In this document: in pieces, positions 53,250 through 62,892 of the stretch
Layout: each line of letters starts with the position of its first letter
Numbering within the stretch: position 1 is the stretch's first letter
Source: Variovorax sp. 679
GTDB taxonomy: Bacteria > Pseudomonadota > Gammaproteobacteria > Burkholderiales > Burkholderiaceae_C
Length of the DNA: 64,000 nt
Direction of reading: 5' to 3'
Assembly (NCBI RefSeq): GCF_003952185.1
Contig: NZ_RXFS01000001.1
Coordinates: 1 to 64,000 of the forward strand
Translations under genes and position numbers: made by a program
Notes under the pieces: model-generated
What the model saw: the letters and a program-made list of their open reading frames with translations, nothing else
Told to the model about the DNA's origin: nothing
Databases searched by the model: none

Positions 53250-53261
53250 CATATCGATATG
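53250..53261. promoter_or_regulatory. 12-base palindrome between metN and copy 3
   Basis: CATATCGATATG is a perfect palindrome in the AT-richer divergent region between metN (53094) and the binding protein gene at 53334. It could be an operator shared by both directions. No direct proof. Confidence 0.4.
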
Positions 53262-53333
53262 CGCATTGGTTCGTTCCCTTCCCGGCCGGGCAATGCCACA
53301 TTCGCGCCTTCATTTTTTTGTTTTCGCGCAACC

Positions 53334-54149
53334 ATGCACATCACTTTCCGTCGCCGCAGCCTGTTCGTCGCCGCACTGGCCGCCTCTCTCTTCACCGGCG
53401 GCGCCGCACTCGCCCAGGACAACAAGAACACCGTCAAGGTCGGCATCTCCGTCGGCAGCGCCGAGCAGGTGTTCGAAGTGGTCAAGAAGGTCGCGGCGAA
53501 GGACGGCCTGAATGTTCAGGTCGTGGTGTTCAACGACTACCAGCTGCCGAATGCGGCGCTGGCCTCGGGCGACCTCGACGCCAACGCCTTCCAGCACCAG
53601 CCCTTCCTGGACAACCAGAACAAGGCGCGCGGCTTCGACATCGTGCCCGTGGGCCTGACCATCACCGCGCCGCTGGGCTTCTACTCGCGCAAGATCAAGG
53701 CCATCGACCAGCTGCCCGACGGCGCCTCGGTCGGCATCCAGAACGATCCGTCGAACGGCAACCGCGCCCTGCTGCTGCTGCAACAGGCCGGCCTCATCAC
53801 GCTGAAGCCCGAGGCGGTGAAGAACAACACCGCCACGCCGCTCGACGTGGTGACGAACCCGAAGAAGCTCAAGCTGGTGGCGCTCGACGCGGCCCAGCTG
53901 CCGCGCTCGCTCGACGACCTGAGCATCGCCGCCATCAACAACGACTACGCCGAGAAGGCGGGGCTGTCGCTCAACAAGGACGCGGTCATCAAGGAAGCCG
54001 CCAAGAGCCCCTACGCCAACCTGATCGCCGTGCGCCGCGCCGACAAGGACAAGCCCTGGGCCAAGCGCCTCGTGGCGGCCTACCAGTCGCCCGAGGTGAA
54101 GAGCTTCATCGAGACCCAGTTCAAGGGCTCGCTCGTACCGGCGTTCTGA
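53334..54149 (+). CDS. NlpA/MetQ-family substrate-binding protein (copy 3)
   Basis: This 271-residue binding protein has a signal peptide ending GGAALAQ (no lipobox). Family blocks are VVFNDYQLPNAALASGDLDA, DANAFQHQPFLDNQ, DIVPVGLTITAPLGFYS, and LVALDAAQLPRSLDDLSI. It is divergent from metNI-Q and may share the permease with a different ligand range. Third such protein within 6 kb. Confidence 0.9.
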   Translation: MHITFRRRSLFVAALAASLFTGGAALAQDNKNTVKVGISVGSAEQVFEVVKKVAAKDGLNVQVVVFNDYQLPNAALASGDLDANAFQHQPFLDNQNKARGFDIVPVGLTITAPLGFYSRKIKAIDQLPDGASVGIQNDPSNGNRALLLLQQAGLITLKPEAVKNNTATPLDVVTNPKKLKLVALDAAQLPRSLDDLSIAAINNDYAEKAGLSLNKDAVIKEAAKSPYANLIAVRRADKDKPWAKRLVAAYQSPEVKSFIETQFKGSLVPAF

Positions 54150-54164
54150 CACGCACCCGGTTGT

Positions 54165-54216
54165 CCCCCTCGCCCCTTGTGCGCTCGCGCCGCGCCCAGG
54201 GGGCTTTTTCTTTTTT
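54165..54216 (+). terminator. Terminator after copy 3
   Basis: CCCCCT (54165-54170) pairs with AGGGGG (54198-54203) around a GC-rich loop and is followed by CTTTTTCTTTTTT. Confidence 0.55.
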
Positions 54217-54275
54217 ACGCCTGACATGTGTCTGAAGGTATCTTTCGGGCTTCATCAACCCGGAGGGTCCTTTCC

Positions 54276-55049
54276 ATGTTCTCTCGACGCACCTTTTCCG
54301 CCGGCCTTGGCGCCTTCGCGCTGGCCGCCGCGAGCACCGCCCCGGCGCAGCTCGCACTCAAGGAAGCCGGCAACCAGGCACCCGGCCAGATCAGCGTGAG
54401 CGGCTCGGCCGCCGTGCGCGTGGCGCCGGACGAGGTCTACCTCACGGTCGGCGTCGAGAGCCGCGACAAGAACCTGCAGGTCGCCACGACCGACAACAGG
54501 GAGCGCATCGCCAAGGCGCTGGCGGTCATCAAGCGCTACGGCATCCCCGAGAAGAGCGTGCAGGTCAACTACATCGACGTCCAGCCCACTTACAACTACC
54601 AGACCAGCTATACCGTCCCGCAGGCCTACGTTGCCCACAAGAGCATCGGCATCAAGGTGACGAAGCTAGACACCTTCGAGCCGCTGCTGACCGACCTGTA
54701 CGCGGTGGGCGTGAACCAGGTCGAGAACATCGAATTCCGCAACACCGACATGCGCAAGCACCGCGACAAGGCCCGCGAGCTGGCGGTGATCGCGGCGCGC
54801 GAGAAAGCCGATGCGCTGACCTCCCAGCTGGGCGCCAAGCGGGGTCGCGCGATGCGGATCAGCGAAAGCTCGGGCTGGAACTGGGGCGGCTGGAGCGGCC
54901 GCTACCGCAACGAGGGGCAGCTGATGCAGCAGAACGTGATGCAGTCCGCCCCGCGCTCCGGCGGCCAGGGCGAAGGCGGCGAAGGCGACCTTTCGGTCGG
55001 CCAGATCAGCATCACGGCCACGATCAGCGTCGACTTCCAGCTTGAATAA
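54276..55049 (+). CDS. SIMPL (DUF541) domain exported protein
   Basis: This 257-residue protein has a Tat-like start (SRRTFSAGLGAFALAAAS) and a SIMPL domain: ISVSGSAAVRVAPDEVYLTV, then LAVIKRYGIPEKSVQVNYID, QTSYTVPQAYVAHKSIGIKV, and SVGQISITATISVDFQL at the end. SIMPL proteins occur in the periplasm or outer membrane and their function is mostly unknown. GGAGGG precedes the ATG. Single gene. Confidence 0.9.
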   Translation: MFSRRTFSAGLGAFALAAASTAPAQLALKEAGNQAPGQISVSGSAAVRVAPDEVYLTVGVESRDKNLQVATTDNRERIAKALAVIKRYGIPEKSVQVNYIDVQPTYNYQTSYTVPQAYVAHKSIGIKVTKLDTFEPLLTDLYAVGVNQVENIEFRNTDMRKHRDKARELAVIAAREKADALTSQLGAKRGRAMRISESSGWNWGGWSGRYRNEGQLMQQNVMQSAPRSGGQGEGGEGDLSVGQISITATISVDFQLE

Positions 55050-55130
55050 CGCTGCTTCCGGGGTCATCTGCCACCCGTGAGAAAATGGCGGGTTCCCCGG
55101 AACACCTCCCACACACAGTCAGGACACCCC

Positions 55131-56235
55131 ATGGACGCAGAACAGATCAACCAAATCGGCGCAATGCTCGCGGACCTGAGCGCCCGCACGGTCGATTTAC
55201 GGAGGTATCTTTGACTACGATGCCAAAGCCGAACGTCTGAGGACGGTCAACGCATCGCTCGAAGATCCCAACGTCTGGAACGACCCGAAGAAGGCCCAGG
55301 AGCTGGGCAAGGAAAAGAAGGCGCTCGACGACGTGGTCGTCACGCTCGACCGGCTCACCAGCGGCCTGTCGGACAACACCGAGCTCTACGAGATGTCGAA
55401 GGAAGACGGCGACATCGCCGGCCTGCAGGCCATCTCCGATGACGCCGAAACGCTCGAAGCCGACATCAAGCAGCTCGAATTCCGCCGGATGTTCAACAAC
55501 CCGGCCGACCCGCTGAACGCCTTCATCGACATCCAGGCCGGCGCCGGCGGCACCGAGGCCTGCGACTGGGCCAGCATGCTGCTGCGCCAGTACACCAAGT
55601 ACGCCGAGCGCAAGGGCTTCAAGGCGCAGCTCGAAGACGAAACGCCCGGTGACACCGCCGGCATCAAGAGCGCCACCATCAAGGTGGAAGGCGACTACGC
55701 CTTCGGCCTGCTGCGCACCGAGACCGGCGTGCACCGCCTGGTGCGCAAGTCGCCGTTCGACTCGTCGGGTGGCCGCCACACCAGCTTCGCCAGCATCTTC
55801 GTATACCCGGAGATCGACGACTCCATCGAGATCGAGATCAACCCGGCCGACGTGCGCACCGACACCTTCCGCGCCAGCGGCGCCGGCGGCCAGCACATCA
55901 ACAAGACCGACTCGGCCGTGCGCCTGACGCACATCCCGACCGGCATCGTGGTGCAGTGCCAGGACGGCCGCAGCCAGCACAGCAACCGCGACGTGGCCTG
56001 GAAGCGCCTGCGCTCGCGCCTGTACGACCACGAGATGCGCAAGCGCCAGGAAGAGCAGCAGAAGCTGGAAGACAGCAAGACCGACGTGGGCTGGGGCCAC
56101 CAGATCCGCAGCTACGTGCTGGACAACAGCCGCATCAAGGACCTGCGCACCAACGTCGAAGTCTCGGCCACGCAGAAGGTGCTCGACGGCGACCTCGACG
56201 TGTTCATCGAGGCCTCTCTCAAGCAAGGCGTGTAA
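55131..56235 (+). CDS. prfB: Peptide chain release factor 2, with programmed +1 frameshift
   Basis: Frame 0 runs from ATG 55131 for 27 codons to an in-frame TGA at 55212-55214; translation then slips +1 at CTT T and continues from GAC at 55213 to TAA, giving 367 residues. Domains and motifs: the codon-recognition SPF tripeptide at 207-209 ([12 protein letters not shown]) and the peptidyl-tRNA hydrolysis GGQ at 252-254 (SGAGGQHIN), very close to the E. coli positions (205-207, 250-252). RF2 reads UGA and UAA. The open frame from 55333 alone would be a false short start. Confidence 0.97.
55200..55214 (+). other. RF2 programmed +1 frameshift site
   Basis: CGGAGGTATCTTTGA contains an internal SD-like GGAGG three bases before CTT TGA, followed by C, matching the classic AGGGGGTATCTTTGAC site. 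Low RF2 slows termination at the UGA and favours the shift, an autoregulatory loop. Confidence 0.95.
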
Positions 56236-56240
56236 CACCG

Positions 56241-56936
56241 ATGAGCCTGCAAAGCCTGAAGGGTGGCAAGGTCGAAGCCTTCATCTTCGACATGGACGGC
56301 ACCATGATCGACTCCATGCCCTGGCATGCGCGCTCGTGGGTGGAATTCGTGGCGCGCCACGGCCTGAAGCTCGACGTGAGCGACATCCTCGCGCGCACCA
56401 CGGGCCGCACCGGCACCGAGTGCATGCGCGAGCTGTTCCAGCGCGAACTCTCCGACGCGGAGTGCCAGGCCATGGTGCACGAGAAGGAAGAGATCTACCG
56501 CGCCATGTTCAGCGACAACTTCACCGAGGTGGCGGGCTTTACGGCCTTTGCCAAGGCCGCCGTTGCACGCGGCCTGAAGGTCGCCGTCGGCACCGCAGGC
56601 GACAGGCACAACATCGAATTCGCCATGTCGCGCCTGAAGATGGACCCGCTGCCGCTGGCCATCGTGGGCGGCGACGAAGGCTTCACCGGCAAGCCCACGC
56701 CCGCCATCTTTCTCGAAGCCGCGCGCCGCATCGGCGTTGCGCCCGAGCGCTGCATCGTCTTCGAAGACGCCCCCTTCGGCATCGAGGCCGCCCGCCGCGG
56801 CGGCATGCGCGCCGTGGCCGTGTGCAGCACCCATACCGCCGCCGAGCTGGCGGGCCCCCATGTGATCGCCGCGGTTCGCGACTACGACGAACTCGCCCAT
56901 TCGAATTTTCTGGAGACCCTCGATGCTGCTACGTGA
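56241..56936 (+). CDS. HAD-superfamily phosphatase (phosphoglucomutase-like)
   Basis: This 231-residue HAD enzyme has motif I FDMDGTMID with nucleophile Asp17 and Asp19, a helical cap (subclass I, about 24-95), motif II VGTAG, the motif III Lys in FTGKPTPAIF, and motif IV EDAPFGIEAA. It probably hydrolyses a sugar phosphate. The ATG lies five bases after the prfB stop and its stop overlaps pepN by 14 bases, suggesting an operon. Confidence 0.9.
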   Translation: MSLQSLKGGKVEAFIFDMDGTMIDSMPWHARSWVEFVARHGLKLDVSDILARTTGRTGTECMRELFQRELSDAECQAMVHEKEEIYRAMFSDNFTEVAGFTAFAKAAVARGLKVAVGTAGDRHNIEFAMSRLKMDPLPLAIVGGDEGFTGKPTPAIFLEAARRIGVAPERCIVFEDAPFGIEAARRGGMRAVAVCSTHTAAELAGPHVIAAVRDYDELAHSNFLETLDAAT

Positions 56937-59616
56937 CGCACAAGGCCAACCCATCGCCATCCGCCGCGAAGACTACGCCGCCCCGGCGTACTGGATCGAC
57001 ACCGTCGACCTCACCTTCGACCTCGACCCCGCCAAGACCCGCGTGCTCAACCGCATGCAGATGCGCCGCAACCCCGAGGCGCCGGTGCAGCCGCTGCGCC
57101 TGGATGGCGACGAGCTGAACCTGGCGCGCGTGCTGGTCAACGGCCAGGGCGCGTCGTTCCGCATGGAGGGCGACCAGCTCGTCATCGACGGCCTGCCCGA
57201 CGCCTTCGAACTCGAGATCTTCACCACCTGCTGCCCCATCAAGAACACCAAGCTGATGGGCCTGTTCGTGAGCGAAGACACCTTCTTCACGCAGTGCGAA
57301 GCCGAGGGCTTCCGCCGCATCACCTACTTCCTCGACCGTCCGGACGTGATGGCGAGCTACACCGTCACCCTGCGCGCGGCCAAGGCCGCCTACCCGGTGC
57401 TGCTGTCGAACGGCAACCTGGTCGAGCAAGGCGAGCTGCCCGAGGGCCGCCACTTCGCCAAGTGGGTCGACCCGTTCAAGAAGCCCAGCTACCTGTTCGC
57501 CCTGGTGGCGGGCAAGCTGGTGGCGCGCGAGCAGCGCATCAAGGCGCGCAACGGCAAGGAACACCTGCTGCAGGTGTACGTGCGCGCCGGCGACCTCGAC
57601 AAGACCGAGCACGCGATGAACTCGCTCATCAACTCGGTGCTGTGGGACGAGGCCCGCTTCGGCCTGCCGCTCGACCTCGACCGTTTCATGATCGTCGCCA
57701 CCAGCGACTTCAACATGGGCGCCATGGAGAACAAGGGCCTGAACATCTTCAACACGAAGTACGTTCTGGCCAACCAGGCCACCGCCACCGACGCCGACTA
57801 CAGCAACATCGAGAGCGTGGTCGGCCACGAGTACTTCCACAACTGGAGCGGCGACCGCGTGACCTGCCGCGACTGGTTCCAGCTCTCGCTGAAGGAAGGC
57901 CTCACCGTCTTCCGCGACCAGGAATTCAGCCAGGACCTGTGCGCCGACGCCTCGGCCCGCGCCGTGAAGCGCATCGAGGACGTGCGCGTGCTGCGCACCG
58001 CCCAGTTCCCCGAGGACGCCGGCCCCATGGCCCACCCGGTGCGGCCCGACAGCTACATCGAGATCAGCAACTTCTACACCGTCACCATCTACGAGAAGGG
58101 TGCCGAGGTGGTGCGCATGATGCAGACACTGGTCGGCCGCAAGGGCTTCGAGAAGGGCATCACGCTCTACTTCGAGCGCCACGACGGCCAGGCCGTGACC
58201 TGCGACGACTTCGCGCAGGCCATTGCCGACGCGAACCCCGAATCGGAACTCGCCCGCCTGCTGCCCCAGTTCAAGCGCTGGTACAGCCAGGCCGGCACGC
58301 CGCGCCTTGCCGCCCACGGTGTGTACGACGCGCAGAACCGCAGCTACACCCTGAGCGTGGTGCAGAGCTGCCCGCCCACGCCGGGCCAGCCGACCAAGGA
58401 ACCCTTCGTCATTCCGCTGAACATCGGCCTGCTCGACGCCAGCGGCCGCGAGCTGCCGATGCAGCTCGAAGGCGAAAACGACGTGACCCGCGGTACCCGC
58501 ACGCTGGTGCTGTCGCGCGCCGGAGAGCAGATCACCTTCGTGGGCCTCGACGCCGAGCCCGTGCCTTCCATCTTGCGCGGCTTCAGCGCGCCGGTGATCC
58601 TCGACTTCGAGTACACCGACGCCCAGCTGCTCACCCTGCTGGCCAACGACCCCGACCCGTTCAACCGCTGGGAAGCCGGCCAGCGCCTGGGCCTGCGCGC
58701 CGCGCTGCAAGGCATTGCCGCCCTGGCCACCGACACCACGCCGGTGCTGAACGACGCGTATATCGACGCCATGCGCAGCGTGCTGCGCAACTCGCAGCTC
58801 GACGCCGCCTTCAAGGAACTGGTGCTCACGCTGCCGTCGGAAACCTACATCGCCGAGCAGCTCGACGTGGTCGACCCGCAGCGCGTGCACCTCGTGCGCG
58901 AAGCCATGCGCGCCCAGCTGGCCACCGCCCTCTTCGCCGACTGGCAGTGGGCTTATGAAGAGAACCACGACACCGGCGCCTACAGCCCCGACCCGACCTC
59001 CTCGGGCCGCCGCGCGCTGGCCGGCATGGCGCTCAACTTCCTGTGCCTGGCGGCGCGCTCCTCGGGCGACGTCGTGTGGCCGGGCAAGACGCTGCAGCGC
59101 TTCAAGGACGCGGGCAACATGACCGACCGCTTCAACGCCCTCAACGCGCTGGTGGCGTCGGGCCACAGCCTGGCGGCGCAGGCGCTGGCGCGCTTCCACG
59201 CCATCTTCAAGGACGAGGCGCTGGTCATCGACAAGTGGTTCTCGCTGCAGGCCGGCGCGCCCGACCGCGGCGGCGACATCCTGCCGCTGGTGAAGCAGCT
59301 GATGAAGCACCCCGACTTCTCGCTGAAGAACCCGAACCGCGCGCGCAGCGTGATCTTCAGCTACTGCAGCGCCAACCCCGGCGCGTTCCACCGCCCCGAC
59401 GCGGCCGGCTACGTGTTCTGGAGCGAGCGCGTGATCGAGCTCGACGCCATCAACCCGCAGGTTGCCGCCCGCCTCGCGCGCGCGCTCGACCGCTGGAGCA
59501 AGCTGGCCGAGCCGTACCGCAGCGCCGCTCGCGAGGCGATCGCCCGCGTGGCGGCCAAGCCCGACCTGAGCAAGGACACGCATGAAGTCGTGACCCGCGC
59601 CCTGGCTGGCAACTGA
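56923..59616 (+). CDS. pepN: Aminopeptidase N
   Basis: This 897-residue M1 zinc aminopeptidase has the substrate motif GAMENKGLN near 266 and zinc site HEYFHNWSG with His302, Glu303, His306; the distal Glu lies about 18 residues later. The four-domain length fits the E. coli PepN type (870). The C-terminal helical domain is present. It cleaves N-terminal residues in the cytoplasm. GGAG sits before the ATG. Confidence 0.97.
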   Translation: MLLRDAQGQPIAIRREDYAAPAYWIDTVDLTFDLDPAKTRVLNRMQMRRNPEAPVQPLRLDGDELNLARVLVNGQGASFRMEGDQLVIDGLPDAFELEIFTTCCPIKNTKLMGLFVSEDTFFTQCEAEGFRRITYFLDRPDVMASYTVTLRAAKAAYPVLLSNGNLVEQGELPEGRHFAKWVDPFKKPSYLFALVAGKLVAREQRIKARNGKEHLLQVYVRAGDLDKTEHAMNSLINSVLWDEARFGLPLDLDRFMIVATSDFNMGAMENKGLNIFNTKYVLANQATATDADYSNIESVVGHEYFHNWSGDRVTCRDWFQLSLKEGLTVFRDQEFSQDLCADASARAVKRIEDVRVLRTAQFPEDAGPMAHPVRPDSYIEISNFYTVTIYEKGAEVVRMMQTLVGRKGFEKGITLYFERHDGQAVTCDDFAQAIADANPESELARLLPQFKRWYSQAGTPRLAAHGVYDAQNRSYTLSVVQSCPPTPGQPTKEPFVIPLNIGLLDASGRELPMQLEGENDVTRGTRTLVLSRAGEQITFVGLDAEPVPSILRGFSAPVILDFEYTDAQLLTLLANDPDPFNRWEAGQRLGLRAALQGIAALATDTTPVLNDAYIDAMRSVLRNSQLDAAFKELVLTLPSETYIAEQLDVVDPQRVHLVREAMRAQLATALFADWQWAYEENHDTGAYSPDPTSSGRRALAGMALNFLCLAARSSGDVVWPGKTLQRFKDAGNMTDRFNALNALVASGHSLAAQALARFHAIFKDEALVIDKWFSLQAGAPDRGGDILPLVKQLMKHPDFSLKNPNRARSVIFSYCSANPGAFHRPDAAGYVFWSERVIELDAINPQVAARLARALDRWSKLAEPYRSAAREAIARVAAKPDLSKDTHEVVTRALAGN

Positions 59617-59642
59617 AGCAGAAACCCGAACCCGGAAGACAC

Positions 59643-60653
59643 ATGGCTCAAAAGATTTCCCTCACCCGCTATCTCGTCGAACAGCAGCGCGCCGACGGCC
59701 TCATTCCCGGACAGCTGCGCCTGCTGCTCGAAGTGGTCGCGCGCGCCTGCAAGAGCATCAGCCAGGCCGTCAACAAGGGCGCGCTGGGCGGCGTGCTCGG
59801 CACGGCCGAGAGCGAGAACGTGCAGGGCGAGATCCAGAAGAAGCTGGACATCATCGCCAACGAAGTGCTCATCGAGGCCAACGAATGGGGCGGCCACCTC
59901 GCGGCCATGGCCAGCGAGGAAATGGACAGCATCTACGTGGTGCCCAACCGCTACCCGCAAGGCGAATACCTGCTCATGTTCGACCCGCTCGACGGCAGCA
60001 GCAATATCGACGTGAACGTCAGCATCGGCACCATCTTCAGCGTGCTGAAGAAGCCCGACGACCACCCCGGCGTGCAGGAAGCCGACTTCCTGCAGGCGGG
60101 CACCCAGCAGGTGGCCGCCGGCTACTGCATCTACGGCCCGCAGACCACGCTGGTGCTGACCGTGGGCAACGGCGTGGCCATGTTCACCCTCGACCGCGAA
60201 CAGGGCAGCTTCGTGCTGACGCAGGAAGACATCCAGATTCCGCCCGACACCAAGGAATTCGCGATCAACATGAGCAACATGCGCCACTGGGACGAACCCG
60301 TGAAGCGCTACATCGACGAATGCCTGGCCGGCAAGGAAGGCCCGCGCGGCAAGGACTTCAACATGCGCTGGATCGCCAGCATGGTGGCCGACGTGCACCG
60401 CATCCTGATGCGCGGCGGCGTCTTCATGTACCCGTGGGACAAGCGCGAGCCCGAAAAGGCCGGCAAGCTGCGCCTGATGTACGAAGCCAACCCGATGAGC
60501 TGGCTGGTCGAACAGGCCGGCGGCGCGGCCACCAACGGCAAGCAGCGCATCCTGGACCTGCAGCCCACCAAACTGCACGAGCGGGTGAGCGTGATGTTGG
60601 GTTCTAGAAACGAAGTTGAGCGTTTGACGCAGTACCACGCCGAGAAGGCGTGA
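59643..60653 (+). CDS. fbp: Fructose-1,6-bisphosphatase class I
   Basis: This 336-residue gluconeogenic enzyme has the metal-binding [13 protein letters not shown] (about 118-130), the class [18 protein letters not shown] block near the C-terminus, and [14 protein letters not shown]. It follows pepN by 26 bases. The tRNA-Thr gene begins right after. Confidence 0.97.
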   Translation: MAQKISLTRYLVEQQRADGLIPGQLRLLLEVVARACKSISQAVNKGALGGVLGTAESENVQGEIQKKLDIIANEVLIEANEWGGHLAAMASEEMDSIYVVPNRYPQGEYLLMFDPLDGSSNIDVNVSIGTIFSVLKKPDDHPGVQEADFLQAGTQQVAAGYCIYGPQTTLVLTVGNGVAMFTLDREQGSFVLTQEDIQIPPDTKEFAINMSNMRHWDEPVKRYIDECLAGKEGPRGKDFNMRWIASMVADVHRILMRGGVFMYPWDKREPEKAGKLRLMYEANPMSWLVEQAGGAATNGKQRILDLQPTKLHERVSVMLGSRNEVERLTQYHAEKA

Positions 60654-60662
60654 TTTCTTGGC

Positions 60663-60668
60663 TATAAT
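60663..60668 (+). promoter_or_regulatory. -10 box of tRNA-Thr
   Basis: TATAAT lies 11 bases before the tRNA 5' end, so transcription would start just ahead of the mature end. No clear -35 box at the usual spacing. Confidence 0.55.
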
Positions 60669-60678
60669 CTGAGGCTTC

Positions 60679-60754
60679 GCCGGTGTAGCTCAGTCGGTAG
60701 AGCAGCTCATTCGTAATGAGAAGGTCGGGTGTTCGATTCATCTCTCCGGCACCA
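60679..60754 (+). tRNA. tRNA-Thr(CGT)
   Basis: A 76-base tRNA with acceptor GCCGGTG/CTCCGGC (one mismatch-type pair), D-arm GCTCAGTCGGTAGAGC, anticodon loop TTCGTAA (anticodon CGT), T-arm GTGTTCGATTCAT and an encoded CCA. The tRNA lies next to a defence-like cassette; tRNA genes are frequent insertion sites. Confidence 0.95.
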
Positions 60755-60764
60755 AAAACTAAAA

Positions 60765-60797
60765 AGCCCGCTATCTAAACGATAGCGGGCTTTTTTG
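60765..60797 (+). terminator. Terminator after tRNA-Thr
   Basis: AGCCCGCTATC (60765-60775) pairs perfectly with GATAGCGGGCT (60781-60791), followed by TTTTT. It is followed within 60 bases by the end of the AIPR gene on the minus strand. Confidence 0.92.
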
Positions 60798-60846
60798 CTG
60801 TAGGGCGATAGAACAACAACTCCCGCGCCCAAGCTCAAGGGATTGG

Positions 60847-62892
60847 CTAGCTCTCTGTTGCTTCGTGCAAGAAGCCCAGACGCACTGCATCGTCATGCAG
60901 CTTGCGTCCCTGCGCAGCCTGTTTTCTTGACGGAGGCTTGCTTTGGCCAGCGAGCTTGCCAAGGCTAAATGCAATGCTACGTTGCCACGAGGCAAGCGAG
61001 TCGGTCTTCTTTGCCCACGCGGAGATGCCGAACCATACCTCGGCTGGCACCCCCATTGCCCAAGTGATCTCGGCGTCCTCTTCGGCGGTCGGCGCATCGA
61101 TACCGGTCGCCCCAAGTTGATCAAGCCCGCCAGCGGCGTTTTGCAGTACTTTCGGTAGCGGCATGTCGAGTGCTTGGACCTTCTTCCAACAGGCCTCATT
61201 CTTGTACCAGTCAGTAACGTTCTTCCCCCCCTCTGGCGTAGCTATGACTGGATGTATCACATCTACCAAGTGACCAAAGAAAGTCACTAACTCCTCGGAG
61301 ATAGACTGTTCACGCCACACAGTCTCGAAGTCAAACCGTTTGGCGAGGCGATGGGATACCCAAGCAACTGCATAAGCCACTACTTGTGCTTTGTAGCTGT
61401 ACTTCCGCTGCAGCGTGATCCGGTCGACTGCATCGAAAAGAATGTGGCGCGCGATCAGGTGGCGAAAAAATATCTCGTCTGGGCGGTAATTGCCACCACG
61501 CTTCGTGACCTCTTCATGAAACACCACAAAGCATTTCTGCGCTCCGCGGCTGACGATATGCGGATACTGGGCCCAAGCCATCTCACTCTTCGCGACGTCG
61601 GTCTTTCCAAAGAGCTGTTGCTTCGGATATTCCCGCTCGAAACGGGACTTCTTGGCCGGAGTGTCTGCGCGCGCCAGTTCGTCGGCATATTGTGCGCGCG
61701 CGCGCTCGTAGAACCATTTCGTCTCAAGCTGCGAACTACCTATAGCAGGAGCCCAGATTGTTCTTGAGTACTCTTCTAGCTTCTGGTTGAAAGGATCGTT
61801 GGCAGAAAGATCCGAGACGCTGACTTTGTTCTGCGAGTTCGCGTATTTCGAGATGTGTCCGACCAACGCGTCAAGTGCTTCGGGATCGCGAACTCGATTG
61901 AGCTTGACTTGGACAGCGATGCGACTGACGTCAGCTTTGTCCTTTCGTACTGCGCGAAAGAGCGATGCAGTAGTCTGTCCACCATTAACGATCTGCAGAT
62001 CTACTAGCCGCCTCAATCTCAACGAACCGTCGTTAGTGCGCTCCACCTCGATCTCCGCCGCCGTGGCAGTCAAACCGTTGTTGTACGCAAGAAAACGATC
62101 TGGTTCAGACAGTATTGTGGAGCGAATTCCTTTGTTGATGTCACCTCGTACCTGCAGGAACGAACGTACATTGCGCTCCAACAGGCGCGGGCCGTAGCGG
62201 CTGTATATCGACACGAGCACCTCGGCCGGAAATATTGCGAGGTAGCTTACATAGTCAGCCCCTGGTTGATCGAACTCCAGGCAGTACACCGGTGGAAGGT
62301 CGCGCTCCGTTAGATCGACAGCGATCTGCTCTCGGTCGCGCCCGGAGCTATACCAACGGAAGAGCCGCTCGATGTCCCAGACGTGCAACGTCACGTCGGC
62401 TACGCCCATCTCCGGCACCTCGGGCAATCGGTCAACGTTGACGATGCCATCAGTGACAAGGAATAGTCGAACGCGGCTGAAACCTTCAGCTTGCTGATGC
62501 TGACGATGAATGAGTTGGGCGAGAACGAATGCAGGCTCAACTTCCTCCATCCTGTTGTGCCATCCAGCCGTCGCCTTAGCATAGAAACCCGCTAGTTGAC
62601 GGAACGCAGCCTCGACCTTCGACTTTTCGAGCCGGATGGGTACCAAGCTGTCCGCTCGTACTGCTACGAAGAGATCGAGCGTGTCCTCGTTTTCGTCAGC
62701 GGCATAGCCATCTGCACGCATTCCCGTGCGTGCGTAATAGCAGACCTCAGCATCTGCGATCTCCCCGGCTTCAGCCAGAAGATCGAGGAAGCGGCGCGTA
62801 AAAGCCTCGGCAACGAAGGTCTCTCCACCCTCGATGCCTGAATCACGCTTCACCTCATTGCGTAGAGCTTGAAAGTAGTCGTTTAAGGTCAT
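60847..62892 (-). CDS. AIPR-family protein (phage-abortive-infection related)
   Basis: This 681-residue protein shows the AIPR (abortive phage infection protein) block: ILSEPDRFLAYNNGLTATA around 260-278, and LQIVNGGQTTASLFRAVRKD around 305-325, then VQVKLNRVRD. N-terminal and C-terminal flanks lack a motif I recognise. The family occurs in multi-gene systems with a DNA methylase, a Z1 SF2-helicase-type protein and a DUF4420 PD-(D/E)XK protein. It is coupled by ATGA overlap to the PD-(D/E)XK gene. Lower GC than the core genes suggests horizontal transfer. Confidence 0.82.
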   Translation of the reverse strand: MTLNDYFQALRNEVKRDSGIEGGETFVAEAFTRRFLDLLAEAGEIADAEVCYYARTGMRADGYAADENEDTLDLFVAVRADSLVPIRLEKSKVEAAFRQLAGFYAKATAGWHNRMEEVEPAFVLAQLIHRQHQQAEGFSRVRLFLVTDGIVNVDRLPEVPEMGVADVTLHVWDIERLFRWYSSGRDREQIAVDLTERDLPPVYCLEFDQPGADYVSYLAIFPAEVLVSIYSRYGPRLLERNVRSFLQVRGDINKGIRSTILSEPDRFLAYNNGLTATAAEIEVERTNDGSLRLRRLVDLQIVNGGQTTASLFRAVRKDKADVSRIAVQVKLNRVRDPEALDALVGHISKYANSQNKVSVSDLSANDPFNQKLEEYSRTIWAPAIGSSQLETKWFYERARAQYADELARADTPAKKSRFEREYPKQQLFGKTDVAKSEMAWAQYPHIVSRGAQKCFVVFHEEVTKRGGNYRPDEIFFRHLIARHILFDAVDRITLQRKYSYKAQVVAYAVAWVSHRLAKRFDFETVWREQSISEELVTFFGHLVDVIHPVIATPEGGKNVTDWYKNEACWKKVQALDMPLPKVLQNAAGGLDQLGATGIDAPTAEEDAEITWAMGVPAEVWFGISAWAKKTDSLASWQRSIAFSLGKLAGQSKPPSRKQAAQGRKLHDDAVRLGFLHEATES

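Noticed and set aside
53095-53333. SAM or cobalamin riboswitch upstream of metN or the binding protein
   Set aside because: No conserved riboswitch core or paired helices were visible; only a 12-base palindrome and AT-rich DNA.
55212-55214. In-frame TGA in prfB as a sequencing error or broken gene
   Set aside because: The surrounding bases are the conserved programmed frameshift site of RF2, and both frames join into a full-length protein.
56929-59583. An 884-codon minus-strand open frame
   Set aside because: It is antisense to pepN, which has complete M1 protease motifs; composition of the antisense frame is typical of shadows.
60755-60846. Direct repeat of the tRNA-Thr 3' end as an attachment site for the right-hand cassette
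   Set aside because: No repeat of the tRNA 3' end is present between the tRNA and the AIPR gene, and the far end of the cassette is outside the window.
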